64,000 bases of DNA from Bin87 sp965197635 (GCA_965197635.1 CBDANN010000008.1:1240001-1304000); one strand, 5' to 3'; numbered from the stretch's first letter, positions 1-9,188 are shown. Program-made: numbers and translations. Notes: generated by a model not told the origin, from the letters alone.

Positions 1-8
1 TGCTGCTC

Positions 9-1022
9 ATGGTGGACGCCCTCCCACGGCTCAAACGATCCGGCCTGACCATGCCCATCGTTACCGAGCGATTCATCAACAACGCCTGGCACCGCGGGTG
101 CGACTTCATCAACATGGACCTGGAGGACTCCGTACCTCCCCGCCTCAAGGACGCCGCCCGCAACTCGGTGAAACAAAGCATCCCGGTGGTCAACAAGGGT
201 GGAGCCGACGCCGTTTGTCGCATCAACCACGACCTGATGGAAGCCGACCTGAACGCGGCGATTTGGCCCGGGCTGGTGCAGGTGAATTACCCCAAGACCG
301 AATACGGCCATGAAATCGCCCGCATGGACGAAATCATATCGCGGCTGGAAGCCGAGCGTGGCATACGACCCGGAACGGTCGAAATCGGCGCCAACATCGA
401 AACCGCCGTCGGAGTGGCCAACGCTTACGAGATAGTCACCGCCAGCCCCAGGGTCAGGGATTTCGGCGGCGCTTCCGGTTACGATATGTCCCGCGACTTG
501 GGCGTGGAAATGTTCGTTGGCTTCGATCAGTTCGTTTACGGCAAGGGCGAGGTCGAACTGGCCGCTCGCGCCGCCGGCCGCGAACCCCATGCTGCGCCCT
601 TCACCCCTAACATTACCGGAAGCGTCAGCGACCCCGACCGGGCTTTCGCAGAAGCCGACGCCTCTCGCAAGTGCGGATTCCGCATCGGCGGTGGCCTCCA
701 TCCCAACGTCGTGGAACCGCAGAACCGGGGTTTCATGCCGTCGGAAGACGAGATCTCGGATGCCCAATGGGTGTTGCAGGAATATCGCCAACTCGCCCAC
801 TCCAGCGAAACTTGGCGCCAAATCGACGTCTTGACCGTGGCTACGCGACAGATCCCCAAGCCGCTACCGGCCGATTCTTACCAGGGGCGTTTCCGAGTTA
901 TCGACCGGTATGAAGCCGCTCGTGCCCGGGAACTGCTCCAATGGCGCCAGCGTTGTCAGGAACGGGACCGCGAAAAGTCCGAAGCCATGGACCGCGTGCG
1001 GGCCGCTGAGGAATCTGCGTAG
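9..1022 (+). CDS. HpcH/HpaI aldolase / citrate lyase beta-like protein (CitE superfamily)
   Basis: A 337-residue TIM-barrel lyase of the HpcH/HpaI/CitE superfamily, which cleaves or forms C-C bonds on acyl-CoA or 2-oxo-acid substrates using a divalent metal. Visible hallmarks are the strand ending FINMDLEDSVPP near residue 35 (acidic metal region), KGGADAVCRIN near residue 64, and IGANIETAVGVANAYEI near residue 126, where the glutamate is the usual metal ligand. The sequence begins only 8 bases into the window, so the true start may lie upstream; the usual first strand of the family is barely present. The next gene is a paralogue, 47 bases downstream on the same strand, so the two probably form a heteromeric pair or an operon. 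The exact substrate cannot be told. Confidence 0.8.
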   Translation: MVDALPRLKRSGLTMPIVTERFINNAWHRGCDFINMDLEDSVPPRLKDAARNSVKQSIPVVNKGGADAVCRINHDLMEADLNAAIWPGLVQVNYPKTEYGHEIARMDEIISRLEAERGIRPGTVEIGANIETAVGVANAYEIVTASPRVRDFGGASGYDMSRDLGVEMFVGFDQFVYGKGEVELAARAAGREPHAAPFTPNITGSVSDPDRAFAEADASRKCGFRIGGGLHPNVVEPQNRGFMPSEDEISDAQWVLQEYRQLAHSSETWRQIDVLTVATRQIPKPLPADSYQGRFRVIDRYEAARARELLQWRQRCQERDREKSEAMDRVRAAEESA

Positions 1023-1050
1023 GGGGCAACCCTTGTGTTTGTCCCCTACG
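1018..1050. repeat. REP-like palindrome, GTAGGGGC family
   Basis: An imperfect palindrome running from CGTAGGGGGCAAC to GTCCCCTACG. It overlaps the stop codon of the first aldolase gene and lies in the gap before its paralogue. The same unit recurs at least seven more times in this window (near 3514, 6671, 13606, 15372, 28614, 30939 and 47191), always at gene ends or in gaps. It may act as a transcript-end hairpin. Confidence 0.7.
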
Positions 1051-1069
1051 TAACCCGGAGCCATCCAAT

Positions 1070-2023
1070 ATGTCCATTCTCGTCCGCCGCTCCAATCTGG
1101 TCATCCCGGCCACCCAATTGCGCATGATCCGTTGGGGTTGGCGGCACAACGCCGACGCCGTCACCATTGACCTCCAGGATGGGGTGCCCCGGGGAGAGCT
1201 CGAGCGCGCTCGCAAGGCCCTTCGCCAGTTCGTCGTCCATGTGAGTAAAGGTGGCGCCGATGTCTTCGTCCGAGTAAACGCCCGGTACGCTTACGCCGAT
1301 ACCGCAGCCGCGGTATGTCCCGAACTCACCGGCATTCTGTTGCCGGGCGTTGAGTGCGCGGCCCAGGTGGCCGAAGCCGACGATATCCTCACCGAGCTGG
1401 AACGCAAACGCGGCGTCGCCCGCGGAACCCTCGAATTGGCGCCAGCCATTGAAACTGCTGCCGGCGTTTGGCACATCCGCGAAATCATCACTGCGTCTGA
1501 CCGTATCAAGCAGGTCGGCATCGACGAGGCCAACCTGGCCGCCTCGCTGGGCATCACCCAATCCGCAGAGTACGACCCTTTCGTCTATGCCAGAGGAAGA
1601 ATCTGCATCGAGGCCACCGCCGCTGGTGTTCAGTCGGTGGCCGTTACCGACCCGATGGGATTGGGGAACGACCACCTCACCCATGAGGACATGGTGAAGA
1701 TCGTCACCGATACCCGCAATCTGGGGTTCAAGGGCATGGTTTGTGGTCATCCGCGCTGGACCAACGCCATCAACGATGCCTATACGCCTACCGATTCCCT
1801 CGTCGAATACTACACCAAGGTCCGCGAAGTCTTCGCCCAGGCTCTGGCGGCCGGAACCGCCGCGGTGCCGTTTGCGGGACGCATGATCGACGTCCCGGTG
1901 GACGAATGGGCCAAAGACGTCCTGGCCATGAGTGCTGCCTGCGCCGCGCGCGACGCCGAAAAACGATCCGCGCGAGCCGCCGCCGACGCCTGGTCTCAAC
2001 TTCCCATTCCGGTGATCGAATAG
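1070..2023 (+). CDS. HpcH/HpaI aldolase / citrate lyase beta-like protein, second paralogue
   Basis: A 317-residue member of the CitE/HpcH aldolase superfamily and a diverged paralogue of the gene just upstream. Matching blocks are ADAVTIDLQDGVP near residue 29 (compare DLEDSVPP), KGGADVFVRVN near residue 60 and LAPAIETAAGVWHIREI near residue 123, with the conserved glutamate in AIET. The start ATG follows a non-coding palindrome and no longer in-frame extension is needed. A lyase on a CoA thioester or a 2-oxo acid is the family expectation; the substrate is unknown. The pairing of two unequal copies suggests either subunits of one enzyme or sub-functionalised duplicates. Confidence 0.82.
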   Translation: MSILVRRSNLVIPATQLRMIRWGWRHNADAVTIDLQDGVPRGELERARKALRQFVVHVSKGGADVFVRVNARYAYADTAAAVCPELTGILLPGVECAAQVAEADDILTELERKRGVARGTLELAPAIETAAGVWHIREIITASDRIKQVGIDEANLAASLGITQSAEYDPFVYARGRICIEATAAGVQSVAVTDPMGLGNDHLTHEDMVKIVTDTRNLGFKGMVCGHPRWTNAINDAYTPTDSLVEYYTKVREVFAQALAAGTAAVPFAGRMIDVPVDEWAKDVLAMSAACAARDAEKRSARAAADAWSQLPIPVIE

Positions 2024-2494
2024 CGTCGGTTCCTGTCCACGGTGGCTCGCGTTCCATGTGGGGCGTACCGCACCCGGCGCGTCCGCGGCAGTGTGGCAAC
2101 GTGGTCGGCGCCACGGTTCCGACCATCGTTCTGCCAGTGACGGAAATGCTCCACGCGCAACCCTCCCACGCGAAAAATCCAGAAACGATAAGCGCCGGCT
2201 TCGTTGAGTCGTGGAACCCCTGCTCCCTGTGTCTTCATTCTGGCACGCATCGGGTCATTTGGGTCATAATGCTCCCTGCGATCCAAACACGTGGCACACA
2301 CCCAGGGCCTTTCGATTATGGGCCGACGGCCCGGTAGTCCGCTCAAGGTGAGCCTGTCGAACCACGAGCGGACGGTGTTTGCGGAAACGCCCGGATCGGG
2401 GCTGCTGACCGTGTGTCGAGACCATCGAAAGACCCTGGGTACACCCCCGAAACTCCTACGTGAGTAGTCCACATATCATATTCTGGAGAGTGCC
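2024..2494. other. Gene-free stretch between aldolase and flavoprotein genes
   Basis: No convincing gene in 471 bases. A long minus-strand open frame crosses it, but its product shows no recognisable domain and is rich in arginine, as expected of a chance frame in GC-rich DNA. The word AAGGTGAGCCTGTCGAACCA near 2344 belongs to a dispersed repeat type; a related copy (CCTGAGCCCGTCGAAGGA) lies near 13036. The last 12 bases contain a ribosome site (GGAGAG) for the next gene. Confidence 0.5.
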
Positions 2495-2911
2495 ATGATT
2501 TACATTGACGACGAGCTGCGTCGCCGCATCGACAATGCTCTGGAAGACCGTTGCCCCATGTTCATCGCCACCGTGTCTCCCGATGGTGAACCCCAGATCA
2601 GCATGAGGGGCAGCGTCCTGGTGTTCGACCGGGAAACCCTGGCCTTTTGGGAACGCGGCTGGAGGCAGTCCGCCGCCAACATCGAGGAAAACTCCAAGGT
2701 CGTCCTCTTCTACCGTCATCCCACCGACCGGATCAATCTCCGCTTCTACGGTACGGCCACCATGTACCGGGACGGCGCAATCCGCGAAAACGTCATGTCC
2801 CGCACCGTCCAGGGCGAACTCGACCGCGACCCCGACCGCACGGGCGCCGCCGTCCTCGTCCGCCTCTATCGCATCAACCAGCTATCCGGCGAAGTCCTCC
2901 AGGAACGCTGA
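2495..2911 (+). CDS. Pyridoxamine 5'-phosphate oxidase family flavin-binding protein
   Basis: A 138-residue single-domain split-barrel protein of the PNPOx-like family, expected to bind FMN (or F420 in some relatives) and work as a small cytoplasmic oxidoreductase. The N-terminal block MFIATVSPDGEPQISMRGS (residues 23-41) is the typical first two strands of the fold, followed by an NIEENSKVVLFYRHP segment and RFYGTATMYRDG. The ATG sits about seven bases after a GGAGAG ribosome site. The family name does not imply vitamin B6 synthesis, since most short members have other or unknown substrates. It stands alone, with non-coding DNA before it and small membrane proteins after it. Confidence 0.8.
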   Translation: MIYIDDELRRRIDNALEDRCPMFIATVSPDGEPQISMRGSVLVFDRETLAFWERGWRQSAANIEENSKVVLFYRHPTDRINLRFYGTATMYRDGAIRENVMSRTVQGELDRDPDRTGAAVLVRLYRINQLSGEVLQER

Positions 2912-2979
2912 AACAGCACGGCCCCGCTGATACACTGAGAAAAAAACCTCGGCGATTCCTCACGAATCGGGACGTAACC

Positions 2980-3162
2980 ATGCCGTTGATCAGTGGAATA
3001 TTCGGTGGTTTGTTGTGCGGTCTCGTGGTGGCGGCAATGTTCGGCTTCCTTTCGCTGGCGCCTTTCATGGGGTGGGCCGAATACGCAATTCTGCCGGCGT
3101 TCTTTCTGACCGGCATCCCGTGCGGTGTGCTCATCGGATTGAAGACCTCGCCACCCCAATGA
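2980..3162 (+). CDS. Small membrane protein, two predicted helices
   Basis: A 60-residue hydrophobic protein not recognised as any family. Two membrane segments are visible: residues 4-26 (glycine-rich, GIFGGLLCGLVVAAMFGFL) and residues 36-54 (AILPAFFLTGIPCGVLIGL). Its stop codon overlaps the ATG of the next membrane gene (ATGA), so the two are likely translated together. A longer in-frame extension upstream reads through the flavoprotein gene and was rejected. A very similar arrangement of two tiny overlapping membrane genes occurs at 39141-39609. Confidence 0.5.
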   Translation: MPLISGIFGGLLCGLVVAAMFGFLSLAPFMGWAEYAILPAFFLTGIPCGVLIGLKTSPPQ

Positions 3163-3641
3163 CCCCAGACGTGCGTAGATTGTTTAGCGCATTGGCTGGG
3201 GCCGTTTCGATCTGGATAATAATCGGGTTCGTAGTTTGGTCCTTCCTGCTGATCCCCTACGGGGTGTCCGCCTATCAGTGCAAAACTCCGTCGGCAGAAA
3301 CCACCTGGTTCACCTGTCTGAAATCCGTCGCTCACGACTTACGACGCGATTCCAATCTCGCCACCTACACCACGGCAACCGTAGCCGCCGCCATCGCTCT
3401 CCAGTTGAGCAACCGGAACCGCGGTCCAAACCACCCGGCGAATAATCACTGGCAGGGCCTTTCGGCATTCAAAACCCTGCCCCATCATTGCCATGAAAAT
3501 AGATGGTCATGGCGTAGGGGCAACCCTTGTGGTTGCCCTGGCCGGCGCAACCTATTTTCATTCTGCATACGTGGCCTGATGAGGCCATCCGCAATCCCCG
3601 CCAAAGCGGGGATCCAGCGCCCGAAATCGGAAGTGAGGTAG
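3159..3641 (+). CDS. Small membrane protein of unknown function, with a repeat-derived tail
   Basis: Starts at an ATG overlapping the stop of the preceding gene (ATGA). The first 95 residues look real: a strong membrane helix at about residues 12-34 (VSIWIIIGFVVWSFLLIPYG), a short cysteine-containing loop, then a weaker helix around TYTTATVAAAIALQL. From about residue 105 on, the frame runs through intergenic repeat sequence (the GTAGGGGC palindrome at 3514 and a second repeat around 3595), so the last 50 or so residues are translated repeat and not conserved protein. The original gene probably ended earlier and lost its stop. No family is recognised. Confidence 0.45.
   Translation: MTPDVRRLFSALAGAVSIWIIIGFVVWSFLLIPYGVSAYQCKTPSAETTWFTCLKSVAHDLRRDSNLATYTTATVAAAIALQLSNRNRGPNHPANNHWQGLSAFKTLPHHCHENRWSWRRGNPCGCPGRRNLFSFCIRGLMRPSAIPAKAGIQRPKSEVR
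3514..3540. repeat. REP-like palindrome, GTAGGGGC family
   Basis: GTAGGGGCAACCCTTGTGGT followed by TGCCCT: inverted GGGCAACC/GGTTGCCC arms around a CTTGT-type centre. It lies inside the 3' part of the upstream open frame and is best read as an intergenic repeat that invaded or followed the gene. Confidence 0.75.
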
Positions 3642-3648
3642 GCAATAT

Positions 3649-4483
3649 ATGCCCACATACAAAGGGAACGTCGGCAACCTCATGCAGCACTGGACCCTCT
3701 GCGAACTGCTGGACATCGCGAACCAGCACTATGAGATTCCAGGCTTGAACTTCATCGACGCCCATGCCATGGCGCCGCGGGCCACGGAGAACAAAGGGAA
3801 GGACCCTAAATTCACCCGTGCAGAAGCCCGACTGCGTAACTCCCGCAAAACGGGCCTTTGAGCGGGCATGGCATCATCTAACGCCGAGTGGCAGTGGATA
3901 TCCCGACAGCGCGGCCTTTGTGAAGCAAGTCTGGAAAGGCGATTTCTCGCTGTTGCTGTGCGAGAAAGACGAGCCAACTATTGCAAAACTGAAGAGCTGG
4001 TGCGAAGGTATTGGCAAGTTAAAGAGGTGCACAAGCCGTCCCGAATTGCACGAAGGCGACTGGCGGAAGAGGTTTGAGCAGCCTCGAGGGCTCCCAAGCC
4101 CTGATGACGTGGGCCTGCCACCAGAGTCTCTGACGCTGCTCTCGTTCGACCCATTTATGTACGACAGGCGGCACGAACGTTTCGAGCCGGGTAGCGCCGA
4201 TCTTTATCGCCGGGATATCGAACTGGTAGGCAAACAGTTGAAGATTCTGAAAGGTCCGATTCTCATCCAGTTATCCACGTACAGCACACGCGACGGCAAT
4301 GGTAAGATCGACGTCAGGAGGGAGATCAACGGGGTCCTTTGCGGATATGAGTTCCAACCAGCCGTAAGGGTAAACGTTGGCGACCAAAAGATGATGTCTT
4401 TGGTCTACGCGCGCAATGTCTCGTGGTCGGCTAAATTGGAGAAGCTGCCCGAGTGCTTCGCCAAATGGCTCAGGCAAGTTTAG
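3649..4483 (+). pseudogene. RlmJ-like SAM-dependent methyltransferase, frameshifted
   Basis: Two overlapping frames together make one protein. The first (from ATG 3649) gives an N-terminus containing KGNVGNLMQHWTLCELLD; the second frame takes over between about 3800 and 3840 and continues as AFERAWHHLTPSGSGYPDSA, then LLLCEKDEPTIAKLKSW and LLSFDPFMYD, to 4483. The order (N-terminal GN..H motif, a YPxSP-like block, an ELxP-like block, then a DPP-like DPF motif) resembles RlmJ, the 23S rRNA adenine-2030 N6-methyltransferase, but the protein is clearly diverged. A single-base change would restore one frame of about 277 residues. It could be a real pseudogene or a sequencing error; the function is a weak inference. 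Confidence 0.55.
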
Positions 4484-4530
4484 AATACCCTTGCAAGGGT
4501 ATCCCAAGGCGTCCCCAACAATCGCAGTGC

Positions 4531-6654
4531 CTACCCCACCCCCACCGCCAGCGCGTCCGCCGCCTTCAACCCCTGTCCGTCCGGCAGAACCATCAGCGGG
4601 TTGATGTCCAGCTCCCCCAGCGACCCTTCCAGTTGCGCCGCCATCTCCGAAACCCGCACCAGCACGTCAGCCAACGCCGGAACGTCCGCGGCCGGCGCTC
4701 CTCGGAACCCACGCAACAATCGCCCTCCCTTCACCTCGTCGATCATTTCCAGGGCATCATCTCGCGTTATCGGGCACAGCCGCAGCGCCACGTCCTCATA
4801 AACCTCCACCATCACGCCGCCGGTCCCGAACAGCAGGAACGGCCCCAACTGTTCGTCATACGACACCCCTACAATCGTCTCCACGCCTCCGGGAACCATC
4901 TCCTGCACCACCACGCCGTCAATCCTGGCGTTGCTATCGTAGGCCCTCGCATTGGCTGCAACCTCATCGAACGCCGCTCTGACCGCGTCGGCGTCGCCCA
5001 GCCCCAACCTGATCGCCCCGGCCTCGGTCTTGTGCAAAATATCCGCCGAGTTGACTTTCAGCGCGACGGGATACCCAACACGCTCCGCCGCAGCAACCGC
5101 TTCATCGGTATCCCTGGCTATTTCATCCCGCGTAGTCGGTACGCCAAAGGCCGCAATCAGCGCCTTGCTGTCATATTCCGAAAGTGCTTTGCCGCCGACT
5201 AGCGACGTCGCGGCTTCATCCTGCTCCGCCGTAATCTCCCCAACCTCCGCAAAACCCCGCCGCAGCCGTTCCTCCCGCCAGTCGTGGTAGTCGTTCAGAT
5301 ATCGCACCCCGGCCGCCAGCTTGTCCGGCACGTAGAAAACCGGAATCCCTGCCCGCCGCAGCAACGGCAGCCCCGACTCCGCGCCCCGCGTACCGGTCCA
5401 CAAGAAAGCCACCGGCTTCTCGCTCTCATCCCGCTGCGCGATCACCTGCGTTGCCTGCGGGTCCGCACCCGCTGAAGCCACCACCAGCGTTCCGACCCCG
5501 TCGTCGTCAGCCATGTACGACATAATCTCCGGAAAATCGTCGCTATTCGCATACCCGGTAACGTCAGACGGATTTGCCGCCCAGCCAAACCCCTTCAAAA
5601 TCCCGTTGATCCCGTCCCGCGCCCGGTCCGAAAGCGGCGGCAGATCCAACCCGGCGTGTCCGAACATATCCGCCGTCAGGCTGCTGATCCCGCCCGAGTG
5701 CGAAACCACGGCGACCCCACGATGCGGCGGCCTCGGACACCGCGCCAGCAGGTTCGACACCTGCAGCAGGTCGTCATAGTCCTGCACCCGTATCACCCCG
5801 TACTGCGCGAACACCGCATCATACCGCGCGTCCACCCCCGTCAAGGCCGCAGTGTGCGATCCGGCCGCCCGCGAACCCAGCGCCGACCGCCCGATCTTGA
5901 TGAGCACAATCGGCTTCCCTCGTTCCGCCGCCAGCCGCGCCACTTCCACAAACTTCCGCCCGTCCTTGAACCCCTCGACAAACCCGGCGATAACCCGCGT
6001 ATCGTCATCATCCAGCAGGTACCGCGCGAAGTCGCAGAAGTCCAAATCCGCCTCATTCCCAGTGGACACGATGTACGTGAACCCAATCCCCTCGTCCACC
6101 GCCCGCGTCAAAAACGGCCCGAAGGCCGACGCCCCGCTCTGACACACCAACCCAATCGGCCCGCTCAACCCGGCGGCGCCCCGCGATGACGCGCTGGCCC
6201 AGATGTCATCCTTCAGGTTCGCCAGCCCCAGGCAGTTCGGCCCGCTCACCCGCAGCCCCGACTCCTGCGCGAACCGCCCCAGCTCAACCTGCAATTCCCG
6301 CCGGTCGTCAACCCCACGCTCGGCAAACCCGGCGGAAATCACAATCGCCGACTTCGCCCCCTTGGCGTGGCTCTCCTTCAACGTGTCCAGCACCGCATGA
6401 TAGGGCACCACCACACCAACCACGTCCGGCGCTTCCGGCAACTCCGAAACCGAAGGATAGCACTGCACCCCCTGCACCTCTTCGTACCGGGGATTCACCG
6501 GATAAACGTTCACCCCGTGCCCAGACGATCCCATCGCCGCCGCCAGGAACCGCCCGCCGTACTGCATCCGCGGCGTCGCCCCCACCACCGCAATCGATCG
6601 CGGGTTCAGCATCCGGTCGATTGATGCCAACTGACCATCACTCCAAAACGCCAT
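4531..6654 (-). CDS. Acetate--CoA ligase (ADP-forming) family / acyl-CoA synthetase, fused alpha-beta
   Basis: A 707-residue NDP-forming acyl-CoA synthetase that interconverts an acyl-CoA plus ADP and phosphate with the free acid plus ATP. Domains in order: CoA-binding Rossmann domain (residues 10-140; NPRSIAVVGATP), succinyl-CoA-ligase-like domains (about 150-460) with the phosphorylated-histidine loop AAGSHTAALTGVD near residue 266, then an ATP-grasp domain from about 485 (ALSEYDSKALIAAFGVPTT, PVALKVNSADILHKTEAGAI). The length is normal for fused alpha-beta enzymes. It lies divergently after the RlmJ-like gene and upstream, on the same strand, of nothing closer than the TPP enzyme. Working with that enzyme it could conserve energy from 2-oxo-acid breakdown, which is inference from proximity. 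Confidence 0.88.
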   Translation of the reverse strand: MAFWSDGQLASIDRMLNPRSIAVVGATPRMQYGGRFLAAAMGSSGHGVNVYPVNPRYEEVQGVQCYPSVSELPEAPDVVGVVVPYHAVLDTLKESHAKGAKSAIVISAGFAERGVDDRRELQVELGRFAQESGLRVSGPNCLGLANLKDDIWASASSRGAAGLSGPIGLVCQSGASAFGPFLTRAVDEGIGFTYIVSTGNEADLDFCDFARYLLDDDDTRVIAGFVEGFKDGRKFVEVARLAAERGKPIVLIKIGRSALGSRAAGSHTAALTGVDARYDAVFAQYGVIRVQDYDDLLQVSNLLARCPRPPHRGVAVVSHSGGISSLTADMFGHAGLDLPPLSDRARDGINGILKGFGWAANPSDVTGYANSDDFPEIMSYMADDDGVGTLVVASAGADPQATQVIAQRDESEKPVAFLWTGTRGAESGLPLLRRAGIPVFYVPDKLAAGVRYLNDYHDWREERLRRGFAEVGEITAEQDEAATSLVGGKALSEYDSKALIAAFGVPTTRDEIARDTDEAVAAAERVGYPVALKVNSADILHKTEAGAIRLGLGDADAVRAAFDEVAANARAYDSNARIDGVVVQEMVPGGVETIVGVSYDEQLGPFLLFGTGGVMVEVYEDVALRLCPITRDDALEMIDEVKGGRLLRGFRGAPAADVPALADVLVRVSEMAAQLEGSLGELDINPLMVLPDGQGLKAADALAVGVG

Positions 6655-6670
6655 GACGATTCTCCTAAAC

Positions 6671-6696
6671 GTAGGGGCGAATAATCATTCGCCCCT
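6671..6696. repeat. REP-like palindrome, GTAGGGGC family
   Basis: GTAGGGGCGAAT, a two-base centre, then ATTCGCCCCTTA: a near-perfect hairpin in the 95-base gap between the acyl-CoA synthetase and TPP enzyme genes. It is followed by ATCCCGTCCATCCTGTCCAT, another dispersed repeat that recurs near 12460 and 12603. Confidence 0.75.
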
Positions 6697-6749
6697 TATC
6701 CAATCAAAAAATCCCGTCCATCCTGTCCATCGATGTAAGACCAGGACCC

Positions 6750-8468
6750 CTAAGTCTCCCCCGACGTCCGCAAATCCGCCCGCCAGTCGTCCGGGCTCGG
6801 CCCCCGGTCGATCAGCACGTCCACCACCGCCGGCCGTCCCGACGCCCGCGCCTCACGCAGCGCGTCTCCCAGATCCCTCGAGTCCGCCACCTGCACGCCG
6901 AAGCACCCGAAACCTCGCGCCACCGCCGCGTTGTCCGTCTCCGCGAACTCCGATGCGATGTACTGCCCCGGAGCCTGGTGGTGCCGCACCATCCCCAGCG
7001 CGCCGTCGTTGAACACCACGCACACGATGGGCAGGTTGTACTGCATCGCCGTGGACAGCGCGTTCACCGTCATCATGTACCCGCCGTCGCCCGTTACCCC
7101 CACCACCTGCCGGTCTGGATACGCAATCTGCAGTCCCACCGACGCCGGCAGTCCCCAGCCCATGCCCGCCGTCCCGCCCGGGCAGAAGAACGTATGCGCC
7201 TGCTGCGACTGGAACAGGTGCGCCATCCACGTCCGGTTGTTCCCCGCGTCCAGCGCGTACACCGTGTCCTTGGGCATCGTCTCCTGTAGCACCCGCACCA
7301 ACCGCTGCGGCAGCACCGGCGACGAGTCGGTATGCAGCCCGGCATCCTCGTAGAACCCCGCGTCCGTCTTCCGACCCGACAGCGCCCCGGCCCACTCGCC
7401 CCGGTTCCCCGCCGTGCCGGCCGACGCATCCGCCGACGCTTCCACCAGTTGACCCAGGATGCTACCCGCGTCGCCGATCAGTCCCAACTCCACCGGGAAC
7501 GTCCAACCGGCGTTGCGGTCGTCAATGTCAATCTGGATGATCCGCTGCCCTCGTGGGTTGAACACGCTCGGACGCTCCCGCACCGTGTCCTGCGGGCTCA
7601 GCTTCGCCCCCACGATCACCACCGTGTCGGCGTCGCCCACCGCCCGGTTCGCCGCCTCCTGCCCGTAGATGCCCACCATGCCCACCGACAGCGGATGCGT
7701 CTCCGCGATGGCCGACTTCCCCTTGTAGCTGGTGGCAATCGGCGCGTTCCACTGCTCCGCCAGCTGTTGCAGCGCGTCGTGCGCCCCCGCCATGTGGACC
7801 CCGTTGCCCGCCACGATGACCGGACGCCGCGACTGCGAAAGTATCTCCACCGCCTTCTCGATATCCGCCGGCGCCGCCTGCGGCTTGGCCGTGTTCAGAT
7901 ATCCCGCCGTGTCGTGGATGAACGGCGGCGACTCCAGGTCAACCTCGCCCCCAATCGACGCCGTCCGCATCAGCAGGCACGTCGGCCCCGGCCGCCCGCT
8001 CATCGCGTGCTTGATGGCCAACTGCGCCCCCAGCGCCGCCTCCTTGGGCGAAGTCGCCAGCGTCGTGTACTTCGTCATCGACCGGAAGATGCTGTGCAGG
8101 TCGATGCTCCCGTACTCGCCGGCCCCCGACTGGTTCGCCGGATGCTGACCCACGCCGCCGTCCGACGTATCCGTCAGCACCAGCATCGGGCTGCTGCTCA
8201 GCATCGCCTCCATGATCCCGAACGACGCATTCGACCCCATGAACAACCCCTGCCCCATGATCACCGCCGGCCGCCCCGTCGCCCGCGCGTAGGCGTCGGC
8301 CATGATCGCCGCCGTCTGCTCGTGCCGCGTCAGGTACGTGTTGATCGCCGGCTCCTTGCCCACCAAATTCGTGAAAATCTGCCCCGTCCCGCCCCCGGGT
8401 ATCCCAAACACGGCGTCAATCCCCGCCTCCCCCAAAAACTGCACAATCAACTCATGAGCCTGCGGCAT
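6750..8468 (-). CDS. Thiamine pyrophosphate-dependent enzyme (acetolactate synthase / benzoylformate decarboxylase-like)
   Basis: A 572-residue ThDP enzyme with the classic three-domain plan. The N-terminal PYR domain has the cofactor-activating glutamate in RHEQTAAIMADAYARATG (about residues 48-65), the central domain starts near residue 195 (RRPVIVAGNGVHMAGA), and the C-terminal PP domain carries the magnesium/ThDP motif GDGGYMMTVNALSTAMQYNL ending in N-D (about 464-490). The family decarboxylates or ligates 2-oxo acids in the cytoplasm; which reaction is not decidable. It lies 95 bases upstream of the acyl-CoA synthetase on the same strand. A distinct paralogue of the same superfamily lies at 13675. 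Confidence 0.87.
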   Translation of the reverse strand: MPQAHELIVQFLGEAGIDAVFGIPGGGTGQIFTNLVGKEPAINTYLTRHEQTAAIMADAYARATGRPAVIMGQGLFMGSNASFGIMEAMLSSSPMLVLTDTSDGGVGQHPANQSGAGEYGSIDLHSIFRSMTKYTTLATSPKEAALGAQLAIKHAMSGRPGPTCLLMRTASIGGEVDLESPPFIHDTAGYLNTAKPQAAPADIEKAVEILSQSRRPVIVAGNGVHMAGAHDALQQLAEQWNAPIATSYKGKSAIAETHPLSVGMVGIYGQEAANRAVGDADTVVIVGAKLSPQDTVRERPSVFNPRGQRIIQIDIDDRNAGWTFPVELGLIGDAGSILGQLVEASADASAGTAGNRGEWAGALSGRKTDAGFYEDAGLHTDSSPVLPQRLVRVLQETMPKDTVYALDAGNNRTWMAHLFQSQQAHTFFCPGGTAGMGWGLPASVGLQIAYPDRQVVGVTGDGGYMMTVNALSTAMQYNLPIVCVVFNDGALGMVRHHQAPGQYIASEFAETDNAAVARGFGCFGVQVADSRDLGDALREARASGRPAVVDVLIDRGPSPDDWRADLRTSGET

Positions 8469-8488
8469 GATAAATCTCCAGTGAAAAT

Positions 8489-8640
8489 GTCATTGCGAGG
8501 CGCAATGCGCCGTGGCAATCTCGTCCAGACTCCCGTCAAGCGCCATTGCGAGCAAGGCGCAGCGATCTTGCTACGGCAATCTCGCACTTATAGCGCCGAT
8601 GTCATTGCGAACGAAGCGCGGCAATCTCGTTCGCGGAACA
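8489..8640. repeat. Three tandem copies of a CATTGCGAG...GGCAATCTCG repeat
   Basis: Three partial copies of a 29-43 bp imperfectly palindromic repeat: about 8489-8525, 8542-8584 and 8600-8628. Each begins TCATTGCGA or CCATTGCGAG and ends GGCAATCTCG. The same family is found inside the methyltransferase frame at 11278-11348 and, as degraded copies, near 31138-31250. It lies just upstream of the TPP enzyme start. Confidence 0.75.
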
Positions 8641-8963
8641 GTTCCCACCACACCCCCAAGCAACTGCCGCGATAATACCCACACCCCGCCGGCCGGTCAA
8701 CAAACCCTCTGCCACACACTCAATTTGTTATCGGACGTCAATGGACTGTTGGGTAGTCAGGGCACGCTGCCGATTTGCCGCACGTTCAACAGGCCTGACG
8801 AACGGACCGCCCGTTAGGTTGACCCTAACTGCATTGACGACCGCCGCCGCGGGGTTTTATACTTCTTATCGCAAGCGCGGAGTGGTCGGAGCACGCTGTC
8901 CCGCTTAAGGGACAGGCGCCGGACATAGCCGCCGCTTACGCCTTTTTAAAGTACCCCACTTCC

Positions 8964-9171
8964 CTACCAGTCGCCATTCTGCACCGTGAACCGGGACGGC
9001 GTCTCCCAACTGTGCACAATTGTACTGATAGCCGGGGCGCGGGTTTCCCGCGCCAGCAGCCGCTCCAAAATCTCCGCATCCGCCAAATCCGCCGGCCACC
9101 CGTAGGCATCCGCCACCGCCGCGTTGAGAGTTGCGTGGGCGTTTTGGAGCCAGGTGGGGCGCCGGTTTACA
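8964..9171 (-). pseudogene. Duplicated C-terminal fragment of the DNA methyltransferase
   Basis: A minus-strand frame of about 68 codons without a start. It encodes NRRPTWLQNAHATLNAA, then DAYGWPADLADAEILERLLA, then a non-homologous tail ending QNGDW. The first part matches, almost base for base over about 74 bases (9050-9123 against 9619-9692), the C-terminal end of the broken methyltransferase at 9595-12389. It is therefore a recent partial duplicate or a remnant of a second copy. The HEPN-like gene at 9189-9542 sits exactly between the two copies. Confidence 0.7.
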
Positions 9172-9188
9172 GGTTAGTCAACCGCGTG

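Noticed and set aside
1996..2472. A 158-codon minus-strand frame in the aldolase-flavoprotein gap
   Set aside because: No recognisable domain, arginine-rich composition, overlaps the end of a real gene and contains dispersed repeat sequence.
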